Assembly: GCF_036226605.1 (NCBI RefSeq)
Contig: NZ_CP109000.1
Span: 6,506,501-6,570,500 of the forward strand
Reading direction: 5' to 3'
DNA length: 64,000 nt
From: Streptomyces sp. NBC_00704
GTDB taxonomy: Bacteria > Actinomycetota > Actinomycetes > Streptomycetales > Streptomycetaceae
Position 1 is the first letter of the stretch. Each line of letters opens with the position of its first letter. Positions 43,163 through 51,309 of this stretch are shown here, piece after piece. Below the pieces are notes generated by a model. That model saw only the letters and a program-made list of their open reading frames with translations, did not search any database and was not told where the DNA came from. A program made the translations under genes and the position numbers.

Positions 43163-43477
43163 GTGTTGCGGATCTCGGGGCAGAGGGCAGTGACCGGCGG
43201 CGACGAGGATCAGAGGGTGGCGGGACTGCGGACCGCGGTGTCCCGGCTGCGGCGTGAACTCGCCGCGTACCGGGCCGAGTTCCCCGACCGGGTCATCGCC
43301 GAGGACGAACTCGCCGCACTCGCCGCGATGGCGGTCCACGGCGTCCCGGAGATCACCCGCTTACGGCGCTCCCTGCTGCTGATCGCGGGCTCCATCGGCT
43401 CGGTGAGCGCGCTGGCCGGGAGCCTGTCGGACGTGCGCGCCGCCGTGGACCGGTTCGGGGAACCGCCCCGGCGCTGA
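43163..43477 (+). CDS. DUF5955 protein with a TTA codon
   Basis: 104 aa, all-helical and charged. RVAGLRTAVSRLRRELAAYR and LRRSLLLIAGSIGSVSAL are typical for DUF5955, a streptomycete family of unknown function. Leu67 is encoded by TTA (43361-43363), the rare codon read only by the bldA tRNA, so translation may be delayed until aerial growth. GTG start at 43163 with GGGGGAG upstream; another GTG at 43190 is possible. It stands alone between two leftward genes. Confidence 0.8.
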   Translation: MLRISGQRAVTGGDEDQRVAGLRTAVSRLRRELAAYRAEFPDRVIAEDELAALAAMAVHGVPEITRLRRSLLLIAGSIGSVSALAGSLSDVRAAVDRFGEPPRR

Positions 43478-43508
43478 ACCGCGGCCGGTGGCCGCCGCAC
43501 GCGCCGCA

Positions 43509-43700
43509 CGGCGATCCGGACGACAGCCCCTGCGGCCGGTGATCCGGCCGGTGGTCCGAGCGGCGGGTCCTGTGGTCGGTGATTCGGCCGGTGGTCCGAG
43601 TGGCGGGTCCTGTGGTCGGTGGTCCGGGCGGCGGGTGCTGTGGTCGGTGATCCGGACGGCAGACCCTGCTGTCGGCGCTCCGGGCGGCGGGTGCCGGCGG
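43509..43700. repeat. Imperfect 28-bp tandem repeat
   Basis: Six units near the consensus CGGTGATCCGGGCGGCGGGT followed by CCTGTGGT, two of them preceded by a 12-bp partial unit CGGTGATYCGGC, filling the gap between DUF5955 and the 3' end of allR. Units two and three are 38/40 identical. No spacers, so it is not CRISPR. It contains no gene. Confidence 0.85.
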
Positions 43701-43703
43701 GGC

Positions 43704-44510
43704 CTACGGGTTCGGGGTCCCCGACCCCTGGCTGGCCAGGGCCTGGGACAGTTCCACCGCCACCTGCTGAAGCACCGGCACGATCCGCTCCGTGACCGAC
43801 TCCGTGACGCGGCCCGCCGGTCCCGAGATGGACACGGCCGCCGCGGTGGGGGAGTCGGGCACCGACACCGCCAGGCAGCGGACGCCGATCTCCTGCTCGT
43901 TGTCGTCCACCGCGTACCCGGCCCGCCGTACGTCCGCGAGGGCGGCGAGGAAGCCGTCGGGGGTGGTGATGGTCTTCTCCGTCGCGGCGGGCATGCCGGT
44001 GCGGGCGAGCAGCGCGCGCACCTCGTGGTCCGGGAGGCCCGCGAGGAGGGCCTTGCCCACGCCGGTGGAGTGCGGCAGGACGCGCCGGCCGACCTCGGTG
44101 AACATCCGCATCGAGTGCTTGGACGGCACCTGCGCCACGTACACGATCTCGTCGCCGTCGAGCAGCGCCATGTTCGCCGTCTCGCCGGTCTCCTCGACCA
44201 GGCGCGCCAGATAGGGGCGGGCCCAGGTGCCCAGCAGCCGGGAGGCGGACTCGCCGAGCCGGATCAGCCGGGGGCCCAGGGCGTAGCGCCGGTTGGCCTG
44301 CTGGCGGACGTAACCGCAGGCCACCAGGGTGCGCATCAGGCGGTGGATGGTGGGCAGCGGGAGCCCGCTGCTCGCGGACAGCTCGCTCAGGCCGACCTCG
44401 CCGCCCGCGTCCGCCATCCGCTCCAGCAGATCGAAGGCGCGCTCGAGGGACTGGACCCCTCCGCCTGCGGACTTGGCGGAGTCGGTGGTGCTGGCGCTGG
44501 ACGTCGGCAC
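43704..44510 (-). CDS. allR: IclR-family repressor of allantoin catabolism
   Basis: 268 aa. N-terminal winged helix (LERAFDLLERMADAGGEVGL, LSASSGLPLPTIHRLMRTLV) and C-terminal IclR effector domain (RVLPHSTGVGKALLAGL, VDDNEQEIGVRCLAVSV). Position and identity match the S. coelicolor AllR, known to repress allantoin and glyoxylate genes and to respond to allantoate and glyoxylate. Its operators are probably the 15-bp boxes repeated at gcl, hyi, aceB and allB. GTG start at 44510 after AAAGGAA. Divergent from allB, with the boxes in the 258-bp shared region. Confidence 0.9.
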   Translation of the reverse strand: MPTSSASTTDSAKSAGGGVQSLERAFDLLERMADAGGEVGLSELSASSGLPLPTIHRLMRTLVACGYVRQQANRRYALGPRLIRLGESASRLLGTWARPYLARLVEETGETANMALLDGDEIVYVAQVPSKHSMRMFTEVGRRVLPHSTGVGKALLAGLPDHEVRALLARTGMPAATEKTITTPDGFLAALADVRRAGYAVDDNEQEIGVRCLAVSVPDSPTAAAVSISGPAGRVTESVTERIVPVLQQVAVELSQALASQGSGTPNP

Positions 44511-44591
44511 GGGCGCGTTCCTTTCGAAACCGGCGGGAAGAGCTGAAGCCTACCGGGGGGTCGGTTGACTCCCCGCTGGCACGTGACTACG

Positions 44592-44627
44592 TTCTGCTTG
44601 ATGGAAGAGTAATTCCGCTTTACGGAA
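44592..44627 (+). promoter_or_regulatory. Tandem AllR-type boxes in the allR/allB gap
   Basis: TTCTGCTTGATGGAA (44592-44606) and TTCCGCTTTACGGAA (44613-44627; near-perfect dyad). Centres 21 bp apart. They lie 82 bp upstream of allR and 142 bp upstream of allB, so both genes may be controlled. Confidence 0.82.
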
Positions 44628-44703
44628 ACGTCCAGAGCGCCGGCGACGGGTGCACTGTGGAGAAGTGTGCTCTTGACGGCCCGGAGGCGGGAGTGAAGAC
44701 TCC

Positions 44704-44720
44704 TTCAACAGAACGTTGAA
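44704..44720 (+). promoter_or_regulatory. TTCAAC-N5-GTTGAA perfect dyad before allB
   Basis: TTCAACAGAACGTTGAA, a perfect 6-bp inverted repeat around five bases, 49 bp upstream of the allB start. The match with sites before uraD and aceB indicates a second regulator of this pathway besides AllR. Confidence 0.75.
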
Positions 44721-44768
44721 TCCCGTCGGGCGGAAGTCGGCGGCGAGCGGCGACAGAGAGGGGTCCCG

Positions 44769-46142
44769 GTGTCCGAGGCATCCGAGGCATCCGAGGGGGC
44801 GGAGGGGTCCGAGGCCGAGCTGGTGCTGCGCTCCACGCGCGTCGTCACCCCCGGCGGGACGCGCCCCGCCGCGGTCGCGGTCGCCGGCGGCACGATCACC
44901 GCCGTCCTGCCCCACGACGCCCCCGTACCGCGGGGCGCGCGCGTGGAGGACTTCGGCGACGACGTCCTGCTGCCCGGACTGGTCGACACCCACGTGCACG
45001 TCAACGACCCCGGCCGCACCCACTGGGAGGGCTTCTGGACCGCCACCCGCGCGGCGGCGGCCGGCGGGATCACCACCCTCGTCGACATGCCCCTCAACTC
45101 GCTCCCGCCCACCACGACGGTCGACCACCTGCGCGTCAAGCAGGAGGTCGCCGCCGACAAGGCGCACGTCGACGTCGGCTTCTGGGGCGGCGCGCTGCCC
45201 GGCAACGTCAAGGACCTGCGGGCCCTGCACGAGCGCGGCGTCTTCGGGTTCAAGGCGTTCCTCTCCCCGTCCGGCGTGGACGAGTTCCCCCACCTCGACC
45301 AGGACGCCCTGGCCCGCTCGCTCGCCGAGATCGCCGGGTTCGGCGGCCTGCTGATCGTGCACGCCGAGGACCCGCACCACCTGGCGGCCGCGCCGCAGCG
45401 GTCCGGCCCCCGGTACGCCGACTTCCTCGCCGGCCGCCCGAGCGACGCCGAGGACACCGCGATCGCCCAGCTCATCGCCCAGGCGAGACGGCTCGACGCG
45501 CGCGTGCACATCCTCCACCTGTCCTCGGGGGACGCGCTGCCGCTGATCGCCGCCGCCAAGGCCGACGGCGTCCGCGTCACCGTCGAGACCTGCCCGCACT
45601 ACCTCACCCTCGCCGCCGAGGAAGTGCCCGACGGCGCCAGCGAGTTCAAGTGCTGCCCGCCCATCCGCGAGGCAGCCAACCAGGACCGGCTCTGGCAGGC
45701 CCTCGCCGACGGCACGATCGACTGCGTGGTCACCGACCACTCCCCGTCCACGGCCGACCTGAAGACGGCCGACTTCGCGACCGCCTGGGGCGGCATCTCC
45801 AGCCTGCAACTCAGCCTCGCGGCCGTGTGGACCGAGGCGCGCCGACGGGGCCACGGCCTGGACGACGTGGTGCGCTGGATGTCCGCCCGCACCGCCGCCC
45901 TGGCCGGTCTCTCCCGCAAGGGCGGGATCGAGGCGGGCCGCGACGCCGACTTCGCCGTCCTCGCCCCCGACGAGTCGTTCACCGTCGACCCGGCCGGCCT
46001 CCAGCACCGCAACCCGGTCACGGCGTACGCCGGCCGGACCCTGTACGGCGTCGTGAAGTCCACCTGGCTGCGCGGCGAACGCATCGTCGCCGGCGGCGAG
46101 TTCACCGGACCGAAGGGCCGGCTCCTCACCCGCACCCCCTGA
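44769..46142 (+). CDS. allB: Allantoinase
   Basis: 457 aa cyclic amidohydrolase. Metal ligands: H-x-H in LVDTHVHVNDPG, the carboxylated Lys in GVFGFKAFLSPSG, His in LIVHAEDPHH, His in VHILHLSSG, and Asp in CVVTDHSPS. It opens allantoin to allantoate. GTG start at 44769 with GAGAGGGG upstream; the first 15 residues are an Ala/Ser/Glu tail from a CATCCGAGG repeat. The allantoicase gene follows 70 bp later, so both are likely one operon with the AllR-type boxes and the TTCAAC dyad in front. Confidence 0.96.
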   Translation: MSEASEASEGAEGSEAELVLRSTRVVTPGGTRPAAVAVAGGTITAVLPHDAPVPRGARVEDFGDDVLLPGLVDTHVHVNDPGRTHWEGFWTATRAAAAGGITTLVDMPLNSLPPTTTVDHLRVKQEVAADKAHVDVGFWGGALPGNVKDLRALHERGVFGFKAFLSPSGVDEFPHLDQDALARSLAEIAGFGGLLIVHAEDPHHLAAAPQRSGPRYADFLAGRPSDAEDTAIAQLIAQARRLDARVHILHLSSGDALPLIAAAKADGVRVTVETCPHYLTLAAEEVPDGASEFKCCPPIREAANQDRLWQALADGTIDCVVTDHSPSTADLKTADFATAWGGISSLQLSLAAVWTEARRRGHGLDDVVRWMSARTAALAGLSRKGGIEAGRDADFAVLAPDESFTVDPAGLQHRNPVTAYAGRTLYGVVKSTWLRGERIVAGGEFTGPKGRLLTRTP

Positions 46143-46212
46143 CGCGCGCGCACCGCGACGTCCCGCACCGGTACCCGCACCGGCCGACCACCGAAAGGCA
46201 GACCTGATCACC

Positions 46213-47328
46213 GTGACGGCGATACAGAGCTTCACCGGCGACGCGAACCCCTACGGCGGCGGCGACCCGTACGCGGACTACCGCACCGCCGACCTCCCCT
46301 TCACGCGCCACACCGACCTCGCCGACCGGCGGCTCGGCGCCGCGGTCGTCGCCGCCAACGACGAGTTCTTCGCCCAGCGGGAGAACCTGCTGCTGCCCGG
46401 CCCCGCCGAGTTCGACCCGGAGCACTTCGGGCACAAGGGCAAGATCATGGACGGCTGGGAGACCCGCCGCAGGCGGGGCGCCGACGCCGAGCACCCGTGG
46501 CCCGCCCCCGACGACCACGACTGGGCGCTCGTCCGGCTCGGCGCGCCCGGGGTGATCCGGGGCATCGTCGTCGACACGGCCCACTTCCGCGGGAACTACC
46601 CGCAGGCGGTGTCGATCGAGGGCGCCCGGCTGCCCGGCTCGCCGTCCCCGCAGGACCTCCTCGGCGACGACGTGAAGTGGACGACGCTCGTCCCGCGCAC
46701 ACCCGTCGGCGGTCACGCGGCCAACGGGTTCCCGGTGACGGTGGAGCAGTGCTTCACGCACCTGCGCATCAACCAGCACCCCGACGGCGGCATCGCCCGG
46801 CTGCGGGTGCACGGCGAGATCGTCCCCGACCCCGCGTGGCTCGCCGTCCTCGGCACGTTCGACGTCGTCGCCCTGGAGAACGGGGGCCGCGCGGAGGACG
46901 CGTCGAACCTCTTCTACTCCCCGGCCTCGAACACCGTCCAGCCCGGCCGCTCCCACAAGATGGACGACGGCTGGGAGACCCGCCGCCGCCGCGACCAGGG
47001 CAACGACTGGATCCGCTACCGCCTGACGGCCCGGGCGAGCATCCGCGCGATCGAGATCGACACGGCGTACCTCAAGGGCAACAGCGCCGGCTGGGCCTCG
47101 GTGTCGGTCAGGGACGGCGAGGACGGCGAGTGGACGCCGGTCCTCCCGCGCACCCGGCTCCAGCCCGACACCAACCATCGCTTCGTCCTGCCGGCCCCCG
47201 CCGTCGGCACCCACGCGCGCCTGGACATCTACCCCGACGGCGGCATCTCCCGGCTGCGCCTGTTCGGCTCCCTCACCGAGGCGGGCACGGCGGCCCTGAC
47301 CGCCCGCCACCAGGAACTGAGCGGCTGA
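46213..47328 (+). CDS. alc: Allantoicase
   Basis: 371 aa, made of two homologous beta-barrel repeats: KIMDGWETRRRRG...VIRGIVVDTAHFRGN in the first half, HKMDDGWETRRRRDQGN...IRAIEIDTAYLKGN in the second. This duplicated DGWETRRRR pattern is diagnostic for allantoicase, which hydrolyses allantoate to ureidoglycolate and urea. GTG start at 46213 with GAAAGG further upstream. Together with AllB it links uricase products to glyoxylate. No ureidoglycolate lyase follows. Confidence 0.96.
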   Translation: MTAIQSFTGDANPYGGGDPYADYRTADLPFTRHTDLADRRLGAAVVAANDEFFAQRENLLLPGPAEFDPEHFGHKGKIMDGWETRRRRGADAEHPWPAPDDHDWALVRLGAPGVIRGIVVDTAHFRGNYPQAVSIEGARLPGSPSPQDLLGDDVKWTTLVPRTPVGGHAANGFPVTVEQCFTHLRINQHPDGGIARLRVHGEIVPDPAWLAVLGTFDVVALENGGRAEDASNLFYSPASNTVQPGRSHKMDDGWETRRRRDQGNDWIRYRLTARASIRAIEIDTAYLKGNSAGWASVSVRDGEDGEWTPVLPRTRLQPDTNHRFVLPAPAVGTHARLDIYPDGGISRLRLFGSLTEAGTAALTARHQELSG

Positions 47329-47389
47329 ACCGGCCCCGCGCGTGCGCGTGTCCCCGGTAGGACCGTCGCGCGGTGGGCCTTCCCCTGTG

Positions 47390-47450
47390 TCACGCCGTGA
47401 AGCCGCCGTCCACGGCGTACTCGGTCAGCGCAGGCAACTCTCTCCCGCCA
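47390..47450 (-). pseudogene. C-terminal remnant of an SDR oxidoreductase
   Basis: About 16 codons ending in TEYAVDGGFTA and a stop, the standard C-terminus of short-chain dehydrogenases, in which VDGG is conserved. Nothing upstream on the minus strand continues the fold, and a stop lies in frame about 25 codons away. Likely the surviving end of a deleted gene. Confidence 0.5.
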
Positions 47451-47523
47451 GGCAAGATCATCATTGTTCGTCGTGGGTCTGTCTGACGGACACAATCGAC
47501 GGCCTCGGTCATACCCTGACGCG

Positions 47524-47871
47524 GTGACAACCGACCCGGCCTTCTTGAGACCTTCGAGCGGCACCGTCGGCCTGGCCCTGCGCCCGCTGCCGGATCGTGT
47601 CGCAGCGCTTCTGTCCGTGCTGGGCGGTCCGCCTCGGCCGGCGGCCCACCTACGCGCCGTCCACGACGTCGCGCATCGGCTGGTCGACTGGGTCGAGGAG
47701 CGCTGTCCCGCCGTGGCGATCGACCGGGATGCGGCGCTGTTCGAGGCCGCGACGCACGACATGGGCACGGCGGTGCCTGGAACCGGGCATCACCTCCCGG
47801 TCGGCGCCGCCTCGTCCTGCGGGCGGCGCGGGGCGGACACGGTCGCGGCCGAGGTGGCCGGGTCGGGCTGA
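47524..47871 (+). pseudogene. Truncated HD-domain protein
   Basis: 115 codons. RPLPDRVAALLSVLGGPPRP and AAHLRAVHDVAHRLVDWVEERCPAVAIDRDAALFEAATHDMG match the first half of a streptomycete HD-domain phosphohydrolase, including the H...HD metal motif, but the usual Lys after HDxG is Thr. From there the sequence turns into unrelated GC-rich text and stops, while homologues continue for about 80 residues. I read it as a gene cut short by deletion or frameshift; a shorter functional variant is less likely. GTG start. Confidence 0.6.
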
Positions 47872-48048
47872 AGGCGGCTGTTCATGTCCAGCTCGAACCG
47901 GCCGAAGGGGTACACGTGCGTCCGGAACAGCGGGGCAGAACCCGCCGGTCGAATCCCGGCTTCCGCGGTCCCGCGGCACCGGCGGCGAACGGACGTCGCG
48001 TTCCGCCGGGTGTGGAACTCTTTCCTCCGCTTCAGGCGTTCTTCCTCT

Positions 48049-48870
48049 GTGAGCCTTCAGCAAGAGATCGTCGGCAACGCCATGCAGATGGCGGTCGTCA
48101 GCCTCCAGCCGGGACAGACCGTGTACTGCGAGGCCGGAAAGTTCCTGTTCAAGACGGTCAACGTGACCATGGAGACCCGACTGGGCGGCCCGTCCGGCGG
48201 CGGCGGCCCGCAACCGCAGAGCGGGGCCGGGAGCGGCGGCATGGGCGGCATGCTGCGTCAGGCGATGGGCACCGCCATGCAGGTCGGTCAGCGCGCTCTG
48301 GCCGGCGAGTCGCTGGCCTTCCAGTACTTCACCGCCCAGGGCGGCGAGGGCACGGTCGGCTTCGCGGGCGTGCTGCCCGGCGAGATGCGCGCACTGGAGC
48401 TGGACGGCACGCGCGCGTGGTTCGCCGAGAAGGACGCCTTCGTGGCCGCCGAGTCCACCGTCGACTTCGGCATCGCCTTCCAGGGCGGCCGCACCGGCAG
48501 GAAGGGCGGCGAGGGCTTCGTCCTGGAGAAGTTCACCGGCCGCGGCACGGTGATCATCGCCGGCGCCGGGAACTTCATCGACCTGGACCCGTCCGACTTC
48601 GGCGGCCGCATCGAGGTCGACACCGGCTGCGTGGTCGCCTTCGAGGAGGGCATCCGGTACGGCGTCCAGCGGGTCGGCGGTCTCGACCGGCAGGGGATCA
48701 TGAACGCGGTGTTCGGCGGGGAGGGCCTGTCGCTGGCCACCCTGGAGGGCAGCGGCCGCGTCATCCTGCAGTCCCTCACCATCGAGAGCCTCGCCAACGC
48801 GCTGAAAAAGGCCCAGGGCGGCGACAAACAGGGCCCGACGGGCGGCCTGTTCTCCACCGACGCGGGCTGA
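48049..48870 (+). CDS. AIM24-family protein
   Basis: 273 aa. The repeat-containing beta fold of the AIM24/TIGR00266 family: MAVVSLQPGQTVYCEAGKFLFKT, ALAGESLAFQYFTAQGGEGTV, KFTGRGTVIIAGAGNFIDLD, DTGCVVAFEEGIRYGVQRVGG and GEGLSLATLEGSGRVILQS. A Gly/Gln-rich loop lies near residue 55. In yeast Aim24 is a mitochondrial membrane-organising protein; bacterial members have no known role. The GTG at 48049 is my best start, but its ribosome binding site is poor, and an open frame continues 55 codons upstream without family resemblance. Confidence 0.8.
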   Translation: MSLQQEIVGNAMQMAVVSLQPGQTVYCEAGKFLFKTVNVTMETRLGGPSGGGGPQPQSGAGSGGMGGMLRQAMGTAMQVGQRALAGESLAFQYFTAQGGEGTVGFAGVLPGEMRALELDGTRAWFAEKDAFVAAESTVDFGIAFQGGRTGRKGGEGFVLEKFTGRGTVIIAGAGNFIDLDPSDFGGRIEVDTGCVVAFEEGIRYGVQRVGGLDRQGIMNAVFGGEGLSLATLEGSGRVILQSLTIESLANALKKAQGGDKQGPTGGLFSTDAG

Positions 48871-48947
48871 ACGGCCCCCCGCCCCCGCACGGGCTCGCAC
48901 AGGACCATGCCCCGACGGCGGCCCCGTCGTCCCGCTCCCCGCGGCTC

Positions 48948-50351
48948 CTACGCGCTCTCGGGCCCGGCCCCGGCGTGCGGCACCTCCTTGACGAACACGA
49001 TCCCGTCGTACGTCCCGAGCTGTGCGGGGTCGAGCGGCGCGTAACCGAACCAGGGTGAGACGCGGGCGGCGGGCGGCGGCCCGCCGAGCGAGGCGGCGAG
49101 CCCGGCCGCGTCGACCAGACAGCGCTCCCGGCCCAGTGCGTACAGGCGCCCTTCGACGGTGTCCGGGGGCGGCACGTGCACTCCCCTGCGCCGGAGGGTG
49201 CCCACAGCGATCGCCAGGACGGCGTACTCCCCGCCGAGCCGGGCGTCGACCAGCGCGCCCGCGCTCCACCACTCCACCGGCCCCTGCCACATCCGCATCG
49301 TGCTCTTCTCCCGCTGGAGATGGGCGTGGTGGGCGTGGACGAGGACCGGGCCCCGGGCGGCGAGCGCGAGGAGGTTGTCGGCCATCATCGCGTCACGCAG
49401 CGCGCACAGCCGCGCCATCCGGGCGGGTGAGGAGTCGGCCATCGCGTGGTGGTAGCGGAGCAGGCCGGTCGCGGTGCGCGCGTACAGCCGCGCCCGCTCC
49501 CACGCGTCCCGCGAGGTCGCCGCGATCAGGTGCGGCGACTGCGCGTCGAGCAGGCTCGTCAGGTCGTCGGCGAGCAGCCGCAGCCGGCCCGCCTCGGCCG
49601 ACCGCCCCGTCGAGCGGTACGGATCCGTCATCGCGGCGGGCTCGGTCCACCGGTCGTCGGCGCCCAGCAGGACGTCCAGCTCGTCCGCCGCGCAGGGCAG
49701 CAGGTCCGCGTCCACCCACGCCGCGAGATACGCGTGCAGCGCGGTCAGGGCCTCCCCGGGGCCCGCGGCGTGGGTGATCTCCAGCGGCCCGTCGAACCCG
49801 GCGAAGCGCACCCGGTCGGACGCGGGCCGCCCGGCGTTGAACCCGCGCATCCACCGCACCAGCTCGCGGTTGGCCGCGGACGCGCCCAGCCCCAGGTCGG
49901 GGTGGCTGAAGCCGCGTTCCATGACCTCGTCCAGCGGGCCCGTGCCCGAGGCGATCCAGTCGTCCACGACCAGGCCCTTCAGGCAGTCGCTCTCGACCGC
50001 GATCGTCCGGTAGCCCTCCTCTTCGACGAGCCCGCGGAAGACGTCGTTGCGCACGTCGAGCAGCGTCTCCTCGCCGTGGGTCGGCTCGCCCAGCGCGAGC
50101 AGCCGCGGCCGAGCCGGAAGCAGCTCCACGACGGCGGCGGCCACCACGGGCCGCGCCAGAGCCTCGATGCCGGTGGGGCCGGTGGGGCCGGTGGGGCCGG
50201 TGAAGCCGGTGAAGCCGGTGGAGTCGGTGGAGTCGGAGGACTCGGCGGAGTGGATGGAGCCGAGGGGACTGGTCGAGTCGGTCGAGTCGGTCGAGCCGTG
50301 CGGTTCGTACGGGTCGATCGGACCGGTGAAGCCGGAGGAGTCGTGGGCCAT
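48948..50351 (-). CDS. Erythromycin esterase family protein
   Basis: 467 aa. The core begins at about residue 60: LLALGEPTHGEETLLDVRND with the catalytic His region, VAVESDCLKGLVVDDW, GFDGPLEI, and VLVHAHHAHLQREKSTM. It is related to EreA/EreB esterases and the succinoglycan-biosynthesis homologues; antibiotic hydrolysis is possible but not shown. The first 60 residues are a low-complexity tail with Gly-Phe-Thr and Gly-Pro-Thr triplets encoded by a 9-bp tandem repeat. Divergent from the TioE-like regulator, 58 bp away. Confidence 0.87.
   Translation of the reverse strand: MAHDSSGFTGPIDPYEPHGSTDSTDSTSPLGSIHSAESSDSTDSTGFTGFTGPTGPTGPTGIEALARPVVAAAVVELLPARPRLLALGEPTHGEETLLDVRNDVFRGLVEEEGYRTIAVESDCLKGLVVDDWIASGTGPLDEVMERGFSHPDLGLGASAANRELVRWMRGFNAGRPASDRVRFAGFDGPLEITHAAGPGEALTALHAYLAAWVDADLLPCAADELDVLLGADDRWTEPAAMTDPYRSTGRSAEAGRLRLLADDLTSLLDAQSPHLIAATSRDAWERARLYARTATGLLRYHHAMADSSPARMARLCALRDAMMADNLLALAARGPVLVHAHHAHLQREKSTMRMWQGPVEWWSAGALVDARLGGEYAVLAIAVGTLRRRGVHVPPPDTVEGRLYALGRERCLVDAAGLAASLGGPPPAARVSPWFGYAPLDPAQLGTYDGIVFVKEVPHAGAGPESA
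50170..50238. repeat. 9-bp tandem repeats in the erythromycin esterase gene
   Basis: GGTGGGGCC three times, GGTGAAGCC twice and GGTGGAGTC variants, read on the minus strand as Gly-Pro-Thr and Gly-Phe-Thr triplets. They stay in frame, so the number of triplets can vary. Confidence 0.8.
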
Positions 50352-50369
50352 GCCGAAAACGCTATCGTT

Positions 50370-50390
50370 GAAGTTCCGGTGGAAACTTTC
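50370..50390. promoter_or_regulatory. Dyad in the esterase/TioE promoter gap
   Basis: GAAGTTCC-GGT-GGAAACTTTC, an imperfect inverted repeat with a one-base offset, between the divergent starts at 50351 and 50410. A MerR-type protein such as the neighbouring TioE-like regulator would be expected to bind it. TTGAAG overlaps its left edge. Confidence 0.5.
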
Positions 50391-50409
50391 GCGCGATGTC
50401 GGCAGGGTG

Positions 50410-51141
50410 ATGGGATCAAAGCTTCAAAGCGGGCAGCGGCTGCGGCCGGTCGACCTGGCCCGCCCGCACGGTCTGTCGACGCAGGCCGTCAGAAACTACG
50501 AGGAGGCGGGCATCCTCCCGGCCGCCGAGCGCACCCCGCACGGTTACCGCACGTACAGCTCGCTGCACGCGGCGGCGCTGCGCGCCTTCCTGGCGCTGGT
50601 CCCCGGCCACGGTCGTCCGACGGCGGCGGCGATCATGCGGGCGGTCGGCGAAGGCGCCGTGGACGAGGCGTTGCGGCTGGTCGACGAGAGCCATGTCCAG
50701 CTCCGCGACGACCGGCGGACCCTGGAGGCGGTGGAGCGGGCCCTGCGCGCTCCGGAGCGGGGGCCCGCACATGAGGCCGACGGCCGCCGCGATCAGGCGG
50801 CCGGGTTCATCGGGCGGCTGGCGGCGGAGCTGGGCGTCAGGCCCGCGACGCTGCGCGCCTGGGAACGGGCCGGGCTGGTGAGTCCGCGCCGCGACCCACG
50901 CACCGGCTACCGGATCTACGAGGAGGCCGACGCGCGGGACGCCAGGCTGGCCCACCAGCTCCGGCGGGGCGGATACCTGCTGGAGCAGATCGCCCCGCTG
51001 ATCGCCCGCGTACGGGAGGCCGACGGCACGGAGCCGCTCGAGGCCGTCCTCCTCGACTGGCGGACCCGGGTGTCCGCGCGGGGCCGGGCGATGCTTTCCG
51101 GATCGGCCGAACTGGAGGCGTACCTCCGCGAACGCGGGTGA
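50410..51141 (+). CDS. TioE-type double MerR regulator
   Basis: 243 aa. Two MerR-like winged helices: residues 10-75 (LRPVDLARPHGLSTQAVRNYEE, LPAAERTPHGYRTY) and about 130-200 (FIGRLAAELGVRPATLRAWE, SPRRDPRTGYRIYEEADARD). The pairing is typical for the TioE family. No Cys cluster for metals is present, so a drug or small-molecule ligand is more likely. The ATG at 50410 overlaps a GTG in GTGATG. It diverges from the erythromycin esterase gene, which is probably its target. Confidence 0.9.
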   Translation: MGSKLQSGQRLRPVDLARPHGLSTQAVRNYEEAGILPAAERTPHGYRTYSSLHAAALRAFLALVPGHGRPTAAAIMRAVGEGAVDEALRLVDESHVQLRDDRRTLEAVERALRAPERGPAHEADGRRDQAAGFIGRLAAELGVRPATLRAWERAGLVSPRRDPRTGYRIYEEADARDARLAHQLRRGGYLLEQIAPLIARVREADGTEPLEAVLLDWRTRVSARGRAMLSGSAELEAYLRERG

Positions 51142-51309
51142 CCCACTGACCGCTCGGCAGGGGCAGGGGAAGGGCCAGGGGCGAGGCCAGGCAAGGTCGG
51201 GGACGGGCCCGGCAGGGGTGGGCCGTGGGCCTTGTGGGGCCGGAAGCAGGCCTTCGCCGCGACTTCGGTCGGTGCTTGCGTCGCTTCGGTAGGCGATCGC
51301 GTCCACGGG

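Noticed and set aside
43509..43700. Repeat array considered as CRISPR
   Set aside because: Units are imperfect and contiguous, with no unique spacers of constant length, and no cas genes occur.
47944..47960. tRNA T-arm-like hairpin GCCGG-TCGAATC-CCGGC, possible tRNA or attachment site
   Set aside because: The loop lacks the TTC of a real T-loop, and no acceptor, D or anticodon arm can be folded upstream.
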